DNA of 12,664 nucleotides from JBCBWG01 sp039039985. GTDB lineage: Bacteria > Pseudomonadota > Alphaproteobacteria > Rhizobiales > Hyphomicrobiaceae. Where the stretch lies: assembly GCA_039039985.1 (NCBI GenBank), contig JBCCOV010000154.1:1-12664 (forward strand), read 5' to 3'. The translations under genes and the position numbers were made by a program. This document shows positions 5,914 to 12,346 of the stretch, piece after piece. Within the stretch, counting starts at the first letter, position 1, and each line of letters opens with the position of its first letter. The notes beneath the pieces are model-generated. The model saw only the letters and a list, made by a program, of their open reading frames with translations, did not search any database and was not told where the DNA came from.

Positions 5914-6533
5914 GCGTCTCCTGGTAGCAAGGCAAATCCGGTGCCGATCATCGAATCCCGCGTCACGAGCTTCGCAAGCGCGTCTGCGTCCATGTCATCC
6001 GTGTCTGCCGGCCGCTGTGGCACGACCAGATAGCGGATCTCGGCAGTGGAATCCCAAACGCGCACTTCGACATCGTCCGCTAAAGCCACGTCGAACTCAG
6101 CTAACACGCCGCGCGGGTCTCGAACGACGCGCGCACGGTACTCAGAACTCTTGTACCAAACCGGCGGAACACCAAGTGTCGGCCAAGGATAACAGGAACA
6201 GAGTGTGCAGACGACAATGTTGTGGAGCTGATCCGTATTCTCGACGGCAACCATGTGCTCGCCCTGGAGCCCGGAAAAGCCGAGATCCGCAATGGCCGCT
6301 GTCGCGTCATCCAGGAGCCACTTGCGGTACGCCGGATCCGTCCAGGCCTTGGCGACGACTTTGGCGCCGTTCTGCGGCCCGATCTTGTTCGCGTAAGCGT
6401 CGACAATGGCATCAATCGCGCCGGGATCAACAAGCCCCTTCTCGACGAGCAGAGTCTCGATCGCTTTGACGCGGAGTGCAGGCTCCGGCGGCAAGAGCGC
6501 GTGAGGGTGGTCATCCGAATGATCGTGAGGCAT
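5910..6533 (-). CDS. nthA: Nitrile hydratase alpha subunit, cobalt type
   Basis: A 207-residue alpha subunit carrying the metal claw VCTLCSC at 108-114 followed by YPWP. C109, C112 and C114 with S113 bind the metal, and C112 and C114 are expected to be oxidised to sulfinic and sulfenic acids. Threonine T110 marks the cobalt class; iron enzymes usually have serine there. WYKSSEYRARVVRDPRGVL (126-144) and the tryptophan-aspartate WDSTAE (160-165) are also family blocks. The N-terminus is His/Asp-rich (MPHDHSDDHPHAL), as in some cobalt enzymes. The ATG at 6533 follows TTGGAGC; a longer reading frame to 6653 has no family similarity and runs through a hairpin. It is first in the alpha-beta-activator operon. 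No amidase, nitrilase or cobalt transporter is in the window. Confidence 0.95.
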   Translation of the reverse strand: MPHDHSDDHPHALLPPEPALRVKAIETLLVEKGLVDPGAIDAIVDAYANKIGPQNGAKVVAKAWTDPAYRKWLLDDATAAIADLGFSGLQGEHMVAVENTDQLHNIVVCTLCSCYPWPTLGVPPVWYKSSEYRARVVRDPRGVLAEFDVALADDVEVRVWDSTAEIRYLVVPQRPADTDDMDADALAKLVTRDSMIGTGFALLPGDA

Positions 6534-6560
6534 TGATTTGCTCCAATGATCGGGACTGTG

Positions 6561-6607
6561 AAAAAGCCATACCTGCAATCGCAAGACGTCGCGCGATTGC
6601 AGGCTTA
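6561..6607 (-). terminator. Hairpin with T tract before the nitrile hydratase operon
   Basis: On the minus strand CCTGCAATCGC (arm 6603-6593) and GCGATTGCAGG (arm 6582-6572) pair perfectly over 11 bp with a 10-base loop. TATGG then CTTTTT (6566-6561) follows. An outer AAGCC/GGCTT pairing is possible with a small bulge. It lies between the protease stop (6692) and the nthA start (6533), so it most likely ends the protease transcript. An attenuator in the nitrile hydratase leader is the alternative. Confidence 0.6.
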
Positions 6608-6691
6608 CGCGTCTCAAGGCTGTGTCCGCGAGATGCAGCGTGCTGCGATGCAACCACTGAGGTACCGCGGACCAAAACCGGACTCCCGACG

Positions 6692-7699
6692 TTAACTAAT
6701 ATGAAGTCTTGAAATGGTCTTTTTGCCATTGACGAGCTCAACCTTGTGCCAGCTGCTCTCGTCGTTCAAGGCTTGCCACCGGCGCTCGTCCTTGATGTAA
6801 TTCAAATCCTTGTCATTCTGGTAGTAGATTTGGATGTTTCGGCCTTCTGTTATGCCGAGAATTTGGTTGTCATGATAATTCGATTCATCAAAATCGGTAA
6901 TGGCACGTTGCGCCATTTCCGAATAGCATTCGCTGAGTTCGAGAAGTAGGTTATTGGTTTCAACATCGAGGTCATTGACCTTCAGGCCAAGACGCCGCGC
7001 TGCAACTTCTGTAATTGGATAGGCGTGAGACGGAAACTCGCTGTTGAGTTCCGTGGCGATCCGTGCGCGCTCTTCGGCGTCATTAATGTGATAGGAAAGA
7101 ACCTCGTCACAGACCTTAACCGATAAGCTGTTCGATCTGTCGATTGCACCGAATACAAGCGGATGCACATATTGGAACAGGTCTGAATACGGGTTCGCAT
7201 GATGCTCCTTTGAATTGTCGGTCCATAGTTTGACAACGCGAATGAGTTCGTCGCGGCTGACGCTCACGCGACGATTGGAAATCGCATCGATCGGCGACAT
7301 TTCATGGATGAGTGAGCTGTCGATCGGAGTCAGATAGCCCAACGGCCCCATGCGAATTTCATCCGCACCTAAGGCCATGATTGTTGCAGCAGATGCGCAC
7401 TCGGCAGAGACAAAAGCTGTCAGATGTTTGACATGCCGCCTGATCAAGTGCACCAACCGTAATGCACTCTCAATATGACCGCCATCGGACTTGATGAACA
7501 GTGCAGCTTTGTCGAGATCGCCGATTCGATTGAACAGCTGGAACATGCCGGGCACGTCATTCGGGCATATTGAGCCATTCCAGGCATTCCAATACGCGAT
7601 CAAAGGCTGCCCGTTGATTTCTTCAATTGAATTGACAAGTTTCTGTGTGCGGTCGAAGAGGTTTGGTGGTTGTTTGACTGTTCGGCTAGGTTTCAGCAC
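6692..7699 (-). CDS. SDH_sah-type ClpP/SppA-like serine protease
   Basis: A 335-residue protein with a ClpP/crotonase-fold protease core of the serine dehydrogenase proteinase type. Seen: the oxyanion-loop FIKSDGGHIESAL at 68-80 (D72-G73-G74), the nucleophile region SAECASAATIMALGADEI at 98-115 with S103 as the likely catalytic serine, and LTPIDSS at 123-129, where relatives have GPIDPQ. SHAYPITEVAARRLGL at 224-239 matches the conserved histidine block (H225). No signal peptide or membrane span is evident, unlike SppA. The final 90 or so residues are charged and unrecognised. Start GTG at 7699, with GGGGAG just upstream. The gene is plainly more A+T-rich than both neighbours and shares no operon, which suggests separate acquisition. 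Substrate unknown; a membrane-protein or defence-linked role would be speculation. Confidence 0.8.
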   Translation of the reverse strand: MLKPSRTVKQPPNLFDRTQKLVNSIEEINGQPLIAYWNAWNGSICPNDVPGMFQLFNRIGDLDKAALFIKSDGGHIESALRLVHLIRRHVKHLTAFVSAECASAATIMALGADEIRMGPLGYLTPIDSSLIHEMSPIDAISNRRVSVSRDELIRVVKLWTDNSKEHHANPYSDLFQYVHPLVFGAIDRSNSLSVKVCDEVLSYHINDAEERARIATELNSEFPSHAYPITEVAARRLGLKVNDLDVETNNLLLELSECYSEMAQRAITDFDESNYHDNQILGITEGRNIQIYYQNDKDLNYIKDERRWQALNDESSWHKVELVNGKKTISRLHIS

Positions 7700-7751
7700 G
7701 ATCGCTCCCCGTGTCTTAGCGCGGTTCCGGTTTGCCGCTTGGTGGCGTTAC

Positions 7752-7779
7752 CATTTTTGCTTGGTCATTTTTACTTGGT
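7752..7779. repeat. Tandem 14-bp direct repeat upstream of the protease gene
   Basis: CATTTTTGCTTGGT (7752-7765) is followed immediately by CATTTTTACTTGGT (7766-7779), with one mismatch. It lies about 53 bases upstream of the protease GTG on the minus strand, where an operator or activator site could sit. It is A/T-rich compared with the surrounding spacer. A 9-bp inverted pair, TGGCGTTAC (7743-7751) and GTAACGCCA (7824-7832), brackets the area. Function is inferred from position only. Confidence 0.5.
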
Positions 7780-7860
7780 AGGTATTGGCTCGGGCTCGAC
7801 TGGTTCAGGACACGGCGACGGCCGTAACGCCAACCACCAGCCAACCTCGTTTTCTTGACC

Positions 7861-8547
7861 TCAACGCACAACGTCCAGTGCTTCGATTGTGTACCCGTGT
7901 TGCAGGACGCGACCGGTGGTGGGGCATGTCAGCTCCATCTCAAAACGCGAAGCCGGGCGAATGCCGCCGATCGCTGGTGGCGTTCCGCTCATCATGACTG
8001 TTCCGGTGGCAAGCGTGTCGGCGGCTGCGAATCCCTGCATCAGCGCGGCGGGCGGCTGGATCATGGCGAACGTTCCATCCTGATAGAGGGCTCGTTCACC
8101 GTTGATTGTCGCCCAACTTTTCAGAGTGAAGTCATCCCAGCGGGCCAGCATTTCAGATAGCGGCCAACAGGTCCGGCCAAGTACTTTGCCCGCAAGCTGC
8201 TTAGACAATGCCACCCCCATCGCCTCTGCCTCGCGGTCGGTGTGATCGGAGCCGACCGTGACGCAAAGCCCATCTTCGAACGCAAGCAGGACATACTCAA
8301 TCTCTCCGGACGTTTGGTGTCCGAGAACCTGCAAATGTTCGGTTTGCGTGACCAGGTCAACACCGCAGCGATAGAAGATCGGCGTGCGTGACGGTGGTGC
8401 GACTCCAAGCGACGCAAGTTCATCAATGTGATGTTGCAATGCGGCCTGATCGCGCCCGGTCCAACCTGCAACGACGAGGTTGTCGGCATGAAACGTGCGT
8501 GTTTCCCTGCCCGCGTTCGACACCCGCTCGAATTGCAACTGCGCCAT
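7861..8547 (-). CDS. DUF2848 family protein
   Basis: A 228-residue protein that I recognise as DUF2848, a family of unknown activity distantly reminiscent of fumarylacetoacetate-hydrolase folds. Conserved blocks seen: VVAGWTGRDQAALQHHIDEL (25-44), SRTPIFYR (53-60), TSGEIEYVLLA (79-89), GSDHTDREAEA (99-109) and MSGTPPAIGGI (186-196), with FEMEL at 202-206. The acidic and histidine residues in SGEIE and GSDHTDRE are candidates for a metal or catalytic site. The ATG at 8547 is preceded by AAGGAGAG. It is transcribed away from the AtuA pair across a shared 111-bp gap, an arrangement implying common regulation and a joint pathway. No signal peptide, so cytoplasmic. The family assignment is confident; the reaction is unknown. 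Confidence 0.85.
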   Translation of the reverse strand: MAQLQFERVSNAGRETRTFHADNLVVAGWTGRDQAALQHHIDELASLGVAPPSRTPIFYRCGVDLVTQTEHLQVLGHQTSGEIEYVLLAFEDGLCVTVGSDHTDREAEAMGVALSKQLAGKVLGRTCWPLSEMLARWDDFTLKSWATINGERALYQDGTFAMIQPPAALMQGFAAADTLATGTVMMSGTPPAIGGIRPASRFEMELTCPTTGRVLQHGYTIEALDVVR

Positions 8548-8605
8548 GCGCCCTCTCCTTGCTCTCTCGCGTTGCGTGCGATCGAACCACGTTGAATGGT
8601 AGGGC

Positions 8606-8617
8606 GCAATGCATTGC
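8606..8617. promoter_or_regulatory. 12-bp perfect palindrome in a divergent promoter region
   Basis: GCAATGCATTGC reads the same on both strands and sits between the divergent DUF2848 and AtuA starts (8547 and 8659), 42 bases before the AtuA ATG. A second, looser symmetry (ACCA, 7 bases, TGGT) lies just to its left. The position suits an operator for a dimeric regulator controlling both directions. No regulator gene is present nearby, and the promoter boxes themselves are not clear. Confidence 0.4.
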
Positions 8618-8658
8618 CATCTGAGCCATTTCGGCTATCACGGATTGAGGAGAGTACG

Positions 8659-9996
8659 ATGTTCCGAATTGGCTGCGGCGCCGGTTTCTCGTCGGACCGC
8701 CTTGGGCCGGCCGTTGACTTGGCCCGCGACGGCGCACTTGATGTCTTGGTGTTCGAAACCATTGGCGAGCGCACTTTGGCTTTCGGACATCGCGACCGCC
8801 AAGCCAACCCTGCGCGCGGCTTCAACCCGCATCTTGCGGCACGTATGCGGGCCGTACTGCCGCATTGCCGCGCGAACGGCACACGCATTGTGACGAACAT
8901 GGGGGTCGCGAACGTCACGGCAGCTGCGCAGCTTGTGGTTCAAGTTGCGCAGGAGCTTAGTCTTTCAGGGCTGACGGTTGCCGCTGTCCTCGGAGACGAC
9001 GTCACGGATCAGCTTGGCCCGGAAACGGTGTTGTTCGACTACGAGGGGCGCAGCATTGCCGACGTCGGCCGGCCGCTGGTTGGTGCCAATGCCTATCTCG
9101 GGATTGATGCGATCGTGCCGGCTTTGGAAACCGGGGCCGATGTGGTCATTACAGGCCGGGTTGCCGACCCATCGCTGTTTCTCAGTCCGCTGGTTCATCA
9201 TTATGGGTGGGCGCATGATGACTGGCCGCAAATGGGCCAGGGAACGCTTGTTGGGCACTTGATGGAATGCGGTATGCAAATCACCGGAGGGTACTTTGCG
9301 GACCCTGGTTTCAAGGATGTCCCGGGACTCGCCGACTGCGGCTACCCCATCGCGGAGGTTGCACAAGACGGCAGCGCAACCATAACGAAGCTCGCCGGCA
9401 GCGGCGGTGCCGTAACGGAGCAAACGGTGAAGGAACAGCTGCTTTATGAGGTTCACGATCCAACTGGGTATCTCACCCCCGATGTCACGGCGGATTTTGC
9501 AACCGTAACTGTCGAAGACTTGGGTCAGGATCGGGTCAGGGTTTCAGGCGCGCAAGGACAGCGCCGTCCGGATCAGCTCAAGGTGACGGTCGGGTTCGAT
9601 GGTGGCCTGTTTGGTGAGGCCGGCGTAAGCTACGCGGGCCCGAACGCTGTCGCGCGTGCAGCTCTGGCACGCGACATCCTGAATGAACGGCTTGTTCAAA
9701 TCCTACCCGACGGGGCGCATGATCTGCGAATCGATCTCATCGGCGTCGATTCGCTCCATGCGACGGCAGATGTGCGATACGGCACCGAGCCCGGCGATGT
9801 CCGCCTACGAGCAGCGATGCGATCGGTGGATCGAACAGCCGTCGAGCTCATGTTGTGGGAAGTGGAGGCGCTGCTGTGTTGCGGTCCAGCCGGCGGCGGC
9901 GGATATCGCGGCCAGATTAGCCCGAGCGTGGTGACCCACTCCGCCTGGATCGACCGCGACGCAGTTTCCGCTTCCGTGGAGGTCTACCGCACATGA
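8659..9996 (+). CDS. AtuA-family protein (acyclic terpene utilisation AtuA/DUF1446)
   Basis: A 445-residue protein of the AtuA family, named from the Pseudomonas acyclic terpene (citronellol/geraniol) pathway, where its exact reaction is not settled. Seen: the N-terminal FRIGCGAGFSSDRLGPAVDL (2-21), RIVTNMGVANV at 76-86, GDDVTD at 112-117, TGRVADPSLFLSPL at 165-178, GHLMECGMQITGGYFADPG at 199-217, and a glycine-rich loop near the C-terminus (AGGGGYRG). The ATG at 8659 follows GAGGAGAG; an extension to 8596 has no family match. It overlaps the small AtuA-like gene by 4 bp (ATGA). None of the biotin-carboxylase or acyl-CoA dehydrogenase genes of a true atu cluster is nearby, so terpene catabolism is not supported here. 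Confidence 0.88.
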   Translation: MFRIGCGAGFSSDRLGPAVDLARDGALDVLVFETIGERTLAFGHRDRQANPARGFNPHLAARMRAVLPHCRANGTRIVTNMGVANVTAAAQLVVQVAQELSLSGLTVAAVLGDDVTDQLGPETVLFDYEGRSIADVGRPLVGANAYLGIDAIVPALETGADVVITGRVADPSLFLSPLVHHYGWAHDDWPQMGQGTLVGHLMECGMQITGGYFADPGFKDVPGLADCGYPIAEVAQDGSATITKLAGSGGAVTEQTVKEQLLYEVHDPTGYLTPDVTADFATVTVEDLGQDRVRVSGAQGQRRPDQLKVTVGFDGGLFGEAGVSYAGPNAVARAALARDILNERLVQILPDGAHDLRIDLIGVDSLHATADVRYGTEPGDVRLRAAMRSVDRTAVELMLWEVEALLCCGPAGGGGYRGQISPSVVTHSAWIDRDAVSASVEVYRT

Positions 9997-10325
9997 CGAA
10001 CCATATTCCGTTGCACAAGCTCGCACATGCCCGCGCTGGCGATAAAGGCAACACATCCTCCGTCTCCGTGTGGCCTTACGATCCCGGTGACTATGAGCTT
10101 CTTAAGGAAAAACTCACTGCCGCGCGCATCAAGCAGTCATTTCCCCGCCTCATTCACGGCGAGGTGCGGCGATATGAGCTTGATGGGTTGAGGGGGCTAA
10201 ACTTCGTGATGTATGAGGCGCTGGAAGGTGGCGTGAACACGTCGCTCAATCTCGACAGTCACGGTAAATCGTGGAGTTCACTGATCCTCAGCCTCGATAT
10301 CGAGGTGCCGGACAATCGCGGCTAG
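9993..10325 (+). CDS. Small AtuA-like protein
   Basis: A 110-residue protein matching the small domain that is often fused to the C-terminus of AtuA or encoded just after it. The signature LAHARAGDKGNTSSVSV lies at 10-26 (consensus-like AHxRSGDKG), followed by FPRLIHGEVRRYEL at 49-62 and LRGLNFVMYEALEGG at 66-80. The ATG at 9993 is inside the AtuA stop (ATGA), so the two are translated together and probably form a complex. In other genomes this pair is frequently one polypeptide (family knowledge, recalled). The role is unknown. Confidence 0.85.
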   Translation: MTNHIPLHKLAHARAGDKGNTSSVSVWPYDPGDYELLKEKLTAARIKQSFPRLIHGEVRRYELDGLRGLNFVMYEALEGGVNTSLNLDSHGKSWSSLILSLDIEVPDNRG

Positions 10326-10411
10326 CGGCATCCGTGCACTGCGGCATCAAACGACTGTTGTGTTTGATCTCGAGAGTTTGCGAGCTGACCCCTAAGGGGA
10401 TGGAGAGAACG

Positions 10412-11050
10412 ATGCGGAAGACAGGCGTCATACTGCTCGCTCTGATGATTACGGCTATGGCCGGGCCGTCTGGGGCAACGAACAAAAACGCGCATGAGTG
10501 CTTTGCACCGGACCGCGGCAACCGCATCGCGGCTTGCTCAGAGTATCTGACGCTGCCCGGGCTCGACGACCGCCAGCGAGCATCGGCATTCGCGATGCGG
10601 GCGCTTGCGCTATCGCTTCTCGGCCAGTACGGCCCTGCGATCAAGGACTACGACAAGGCGATCGAACTGAACCCGAATTTTCCGGTCGCGTTGAACAACC
10701 GCGCCTGGGCGCACTATCGGTCCGGTAACAACCGCGCCGCTTGGCCGGATGTTGAGCGGTCGCTGGCCTTGGATCCCTGGAGCGGCCACGCCTATGATAC
10801 GCGCGCCCACCTGAACCAGGCCGCCGGCAACGCTGATGCAGCCTATAACGATTATGTCTCTGCGATGCGATACGGCGGTGCCCGCATGGTGCGCTTGTAT
10901 CAGTGCGGTCTGCAGGCGCAAGGGCACTACAATGGCGCGCTGAACGGCATCGTGACAGATTCACTTATGGCTGCGCTGAAAGTTTGTGTGGGCAACAAAT
11001 CATGCGACCCGCTTCCTCCCGATGAAGAGTGCAAGGCCGCAACCTCGTAG
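10412..11050 (+). CDS. Exported TPR protein with peptidoglycan-binding-like tail
   Basis: A 212-residue predicted periplasmic protein. The signal peptide MRKTGVILLALMITAMAG ends near PSGA-TN (residues 19-24), fitting an SxA signal peptidase I site; there is no lipobox. Three TPR-like units follow at about 56-88 (YDKAIELNPNF), 90-122 (ALNNRAWAHYRSGNNRAA) and 124-156. Residues 160-192 (VRLYQCGLQAQGHYNGALNG) resemble a PG_binding_1 repeat, which usually reads GxYxGxxDG; here N178 replaces the usual D. Six cysteines, including C165, C192, C198 and C207, could form disulfides. ATG at 10412 is preferred (GGAGAG upstream); ATG at 10400 would add four residues before the signal peptide. It stands alone, 86 bases from each neighbour. 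Envelope role inferred. Confidence 0.85.
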   Translation: MRKTGVILLALMITAMAGPSGATNKNAHECFAPDRGNRIAACSEYLTLPGLDDRQRASAFAMRALALSLLGQYGPAIKDYDKAIELNPNFPVALNNRAWAHYRSGNNRAAWPDVERSLALDPWSGHAYDTRAHLNQAAGNADAAYNDYVSAMRYGGARMVRLYQCGLQAQGHYNGALNGIVTDSLMAALKVCVGNKSCDPLPPDEECKAATS

Positions 11051-11137
11051 GACGGAAGGTGACGGTGCGCTTTTGCAGGCGCGAACGTGCGGACGGTTCT
11101 GGATGGATGTCGGCATCGTGCAGCCGGGAGTTGGCCG

Positions 11138-12028
11138 ATGCGACTGCTGATCGCCGGGTCCCATGGACAAATTGCGTTAGCGTTACTTGAACAAACGTTG
11201 CAGCGCGACTCCGTGCGCGTATGCGCAATAGGGCGCCCCGCACTCGACTTGTGTACATCCGGTTCGCTGCTGTCTGCGATGACAAGCAGTCCTCCCGATG
11301 TCGTCATCAATGCTGCTGCCTATACGGCCGTTGACCAAGCCGAAACGAATGAAGATGACGCGTTTCAGTTGAATTGTGAGGGCGCGCGCCGACTGGCCAT
11401 CGAAACGTGGCGACGGCAAACACCAATCATTCAGCTTTCAACGGACTATGTCTTTGATGGGTCGAAGGCATCGCCCTACGAACCAAACGATCGGCCGGAA
11501 CCGATCAACGCGTACGGCCGGACCAAGTTGGCGGGCGAGGTCGCGGTGCGGCACGCCAATCCACACCACACCATTATTCGCACCGGATGGATTTACAGCC
11601 CGTTCGGCACGAACTTCGTTAAGACGATGATGCGGCTCGCCCTGGAACGAGACGAGATTCGCGTGGTTGACGATCAGTTGGGAACACCAACGTATGCGCC
11701 GCATTTGGCCGCCGCATTGCTCGACGTTGCCGAGAAAGTTCACGGCGACGATCATCGCGAGAGCTTTGGCGTCTTTCATGTCGCCGGCACCGGTGAGGCC
11801 ACCTGGGCTGACATCGCGCGTGAGGTGTTCCGCGTGTCGAAGTCGCTAGGCGGTCCTTCGGCAGCCGTTGTGCCGATGATGTTGGCGGATAACGATCGGC
11901 CGGCCGCACGGCCTGTGAATGCCCGCTTGAATTGCAGTGCAGCGCAACAACAACTCGGGGTTCAGCTGCCGGCTTGGCAGGAGGGTGTCCGCGCGTGCGT
12001 AACGCGCTTGTTGCGTTCAGAGAAGTGA
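11138..12028 (+). CDS. rfbD: dTDP-4-dehydrorhamnose reductase (RfbD)
   Basis: A 296-residue extended SDR that carries out the final step of dTDP-L-rhamnose synthesis for cell-surface polysaccharide. Seen: nucleotide loop GSHGQIA at 7-13, INAAAYTAVDQAE at 57-69, STDYVFDG at 101-108 (T102, D103, Y104), catalytic Y126xxxK130 in NAYGRTKLAGE, RTGWIYSPFG at 148-157, and DQLGTPTYA at 179-187. RPVNARLNCS near 258-267 is also typical. The nucleotide loop is slightly off the usual GxxGQLG. The ATG at 11138 follows GGGAG at 11126-11130; the open frame back to 11087 has no homologous N-terminus. rfbA, rfbB and rfbC are not in the window, so the gene is detached from its usual cluster. Confidence 0.92.
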   Translation: MRLLIAGSHGQIALALLEQTLQRDSVRVCAIGRPALDLCTSGSLLSAMTSSPPDVVINAAAYTAVDQAETNEDDAFQLNCEGARRLAIETWRRQTPIIQLSTDYVFDGSKASPYEPNDRPEPINAYGRTKLAGEVAVRHANPHHTIIRTGWIYSPFGTNFVKTMMRLALERDEIRVVDDQLGTPTYAPHLAAALLDVAEKVHGDDHRESFGVFHVAGTGEATWADIAREVFRVSKSLGGPSAAVVPMMLADNDRPAARPVNARLNCSAAQQQLGVQLPAWQEGVRACVTRLLRSEK

Positions 12029-12244
12029 CGCGATTTCAGGCACAGGGCAATGTCGCAAAACAACTAGGCACTTTCCGGTTTGGCCAACTTGAGACGCAAT
12101 TTCTGCGAGAGTTTGCGCATGAGAAAGCCCTTAACGATCTTGACTTGAGAGATCGCTTATTCCACGCTGATCGGGCTAAAGAAAATATGTCCGACGCGTT
12201 GGGACATGCCCCGAGTAAGGGCGGCCTAAGTCTAGGGAAGATCC
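12029..12244 (+). other. Noncoding stretch between rfbD and its terminator
   Basis: These 216 bases hold no recognised gene although the terminator lies well beyond the rfbD stop. Near the 3' end several short stems follow one another: TGTCC/GGACA, GCCC/GGGC, CCTA/TAGG, then the terminator. This could be a long 3' UTR or a small RNA. A frame starting at the GTG of the rfbD stop (12025) stays open through here to the window end, and a tiny minus-strand frame (MRKLSQKLRLKLAKPESA) also exists; neither is convincing. Confidence 0.4.
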
Positions 12245-12279
12245 AGCTGAGAGCGACGGGAATCGCTCTCAGCTTTTTT
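12245..12279 (+). terminator. Strong rho-independent terminator
   Basis: GCTGAGAGCGA (12246-12256) pairs perfectly with TCGCTCTCAGC (12263-12273) around the loop CGGGAA, followed directly by six Ts. An A-T pair at the base (12245/12274) extends the stem to 12 bp. It ends transcription coming from rfbD, or from an unannotated small transcript between the two. Confidence 0.9.
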
Positions 12280-12346
12280 GTTGGGCAAACCGCCCGACAA
12301 ACGGGCTGCGACCGCAGAGTCTTTGAGTTGCGCTGTTCGCGAGTCT

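Noticed and set aside
5404..6033. Plus-strand frame of about 209 residues opposite the nitrile hydratase beta and alpha genes
   Set aside because: It is antisense to two clearly identified genes and shows no motif of its own.
5910..6533. Thiocyanate hydrolase gamma subunit
   Set aside because: That enzyme shares VCTLCSC, but its partners are two split beta-like subunits. Here there is one full-length beta and a typical activator.
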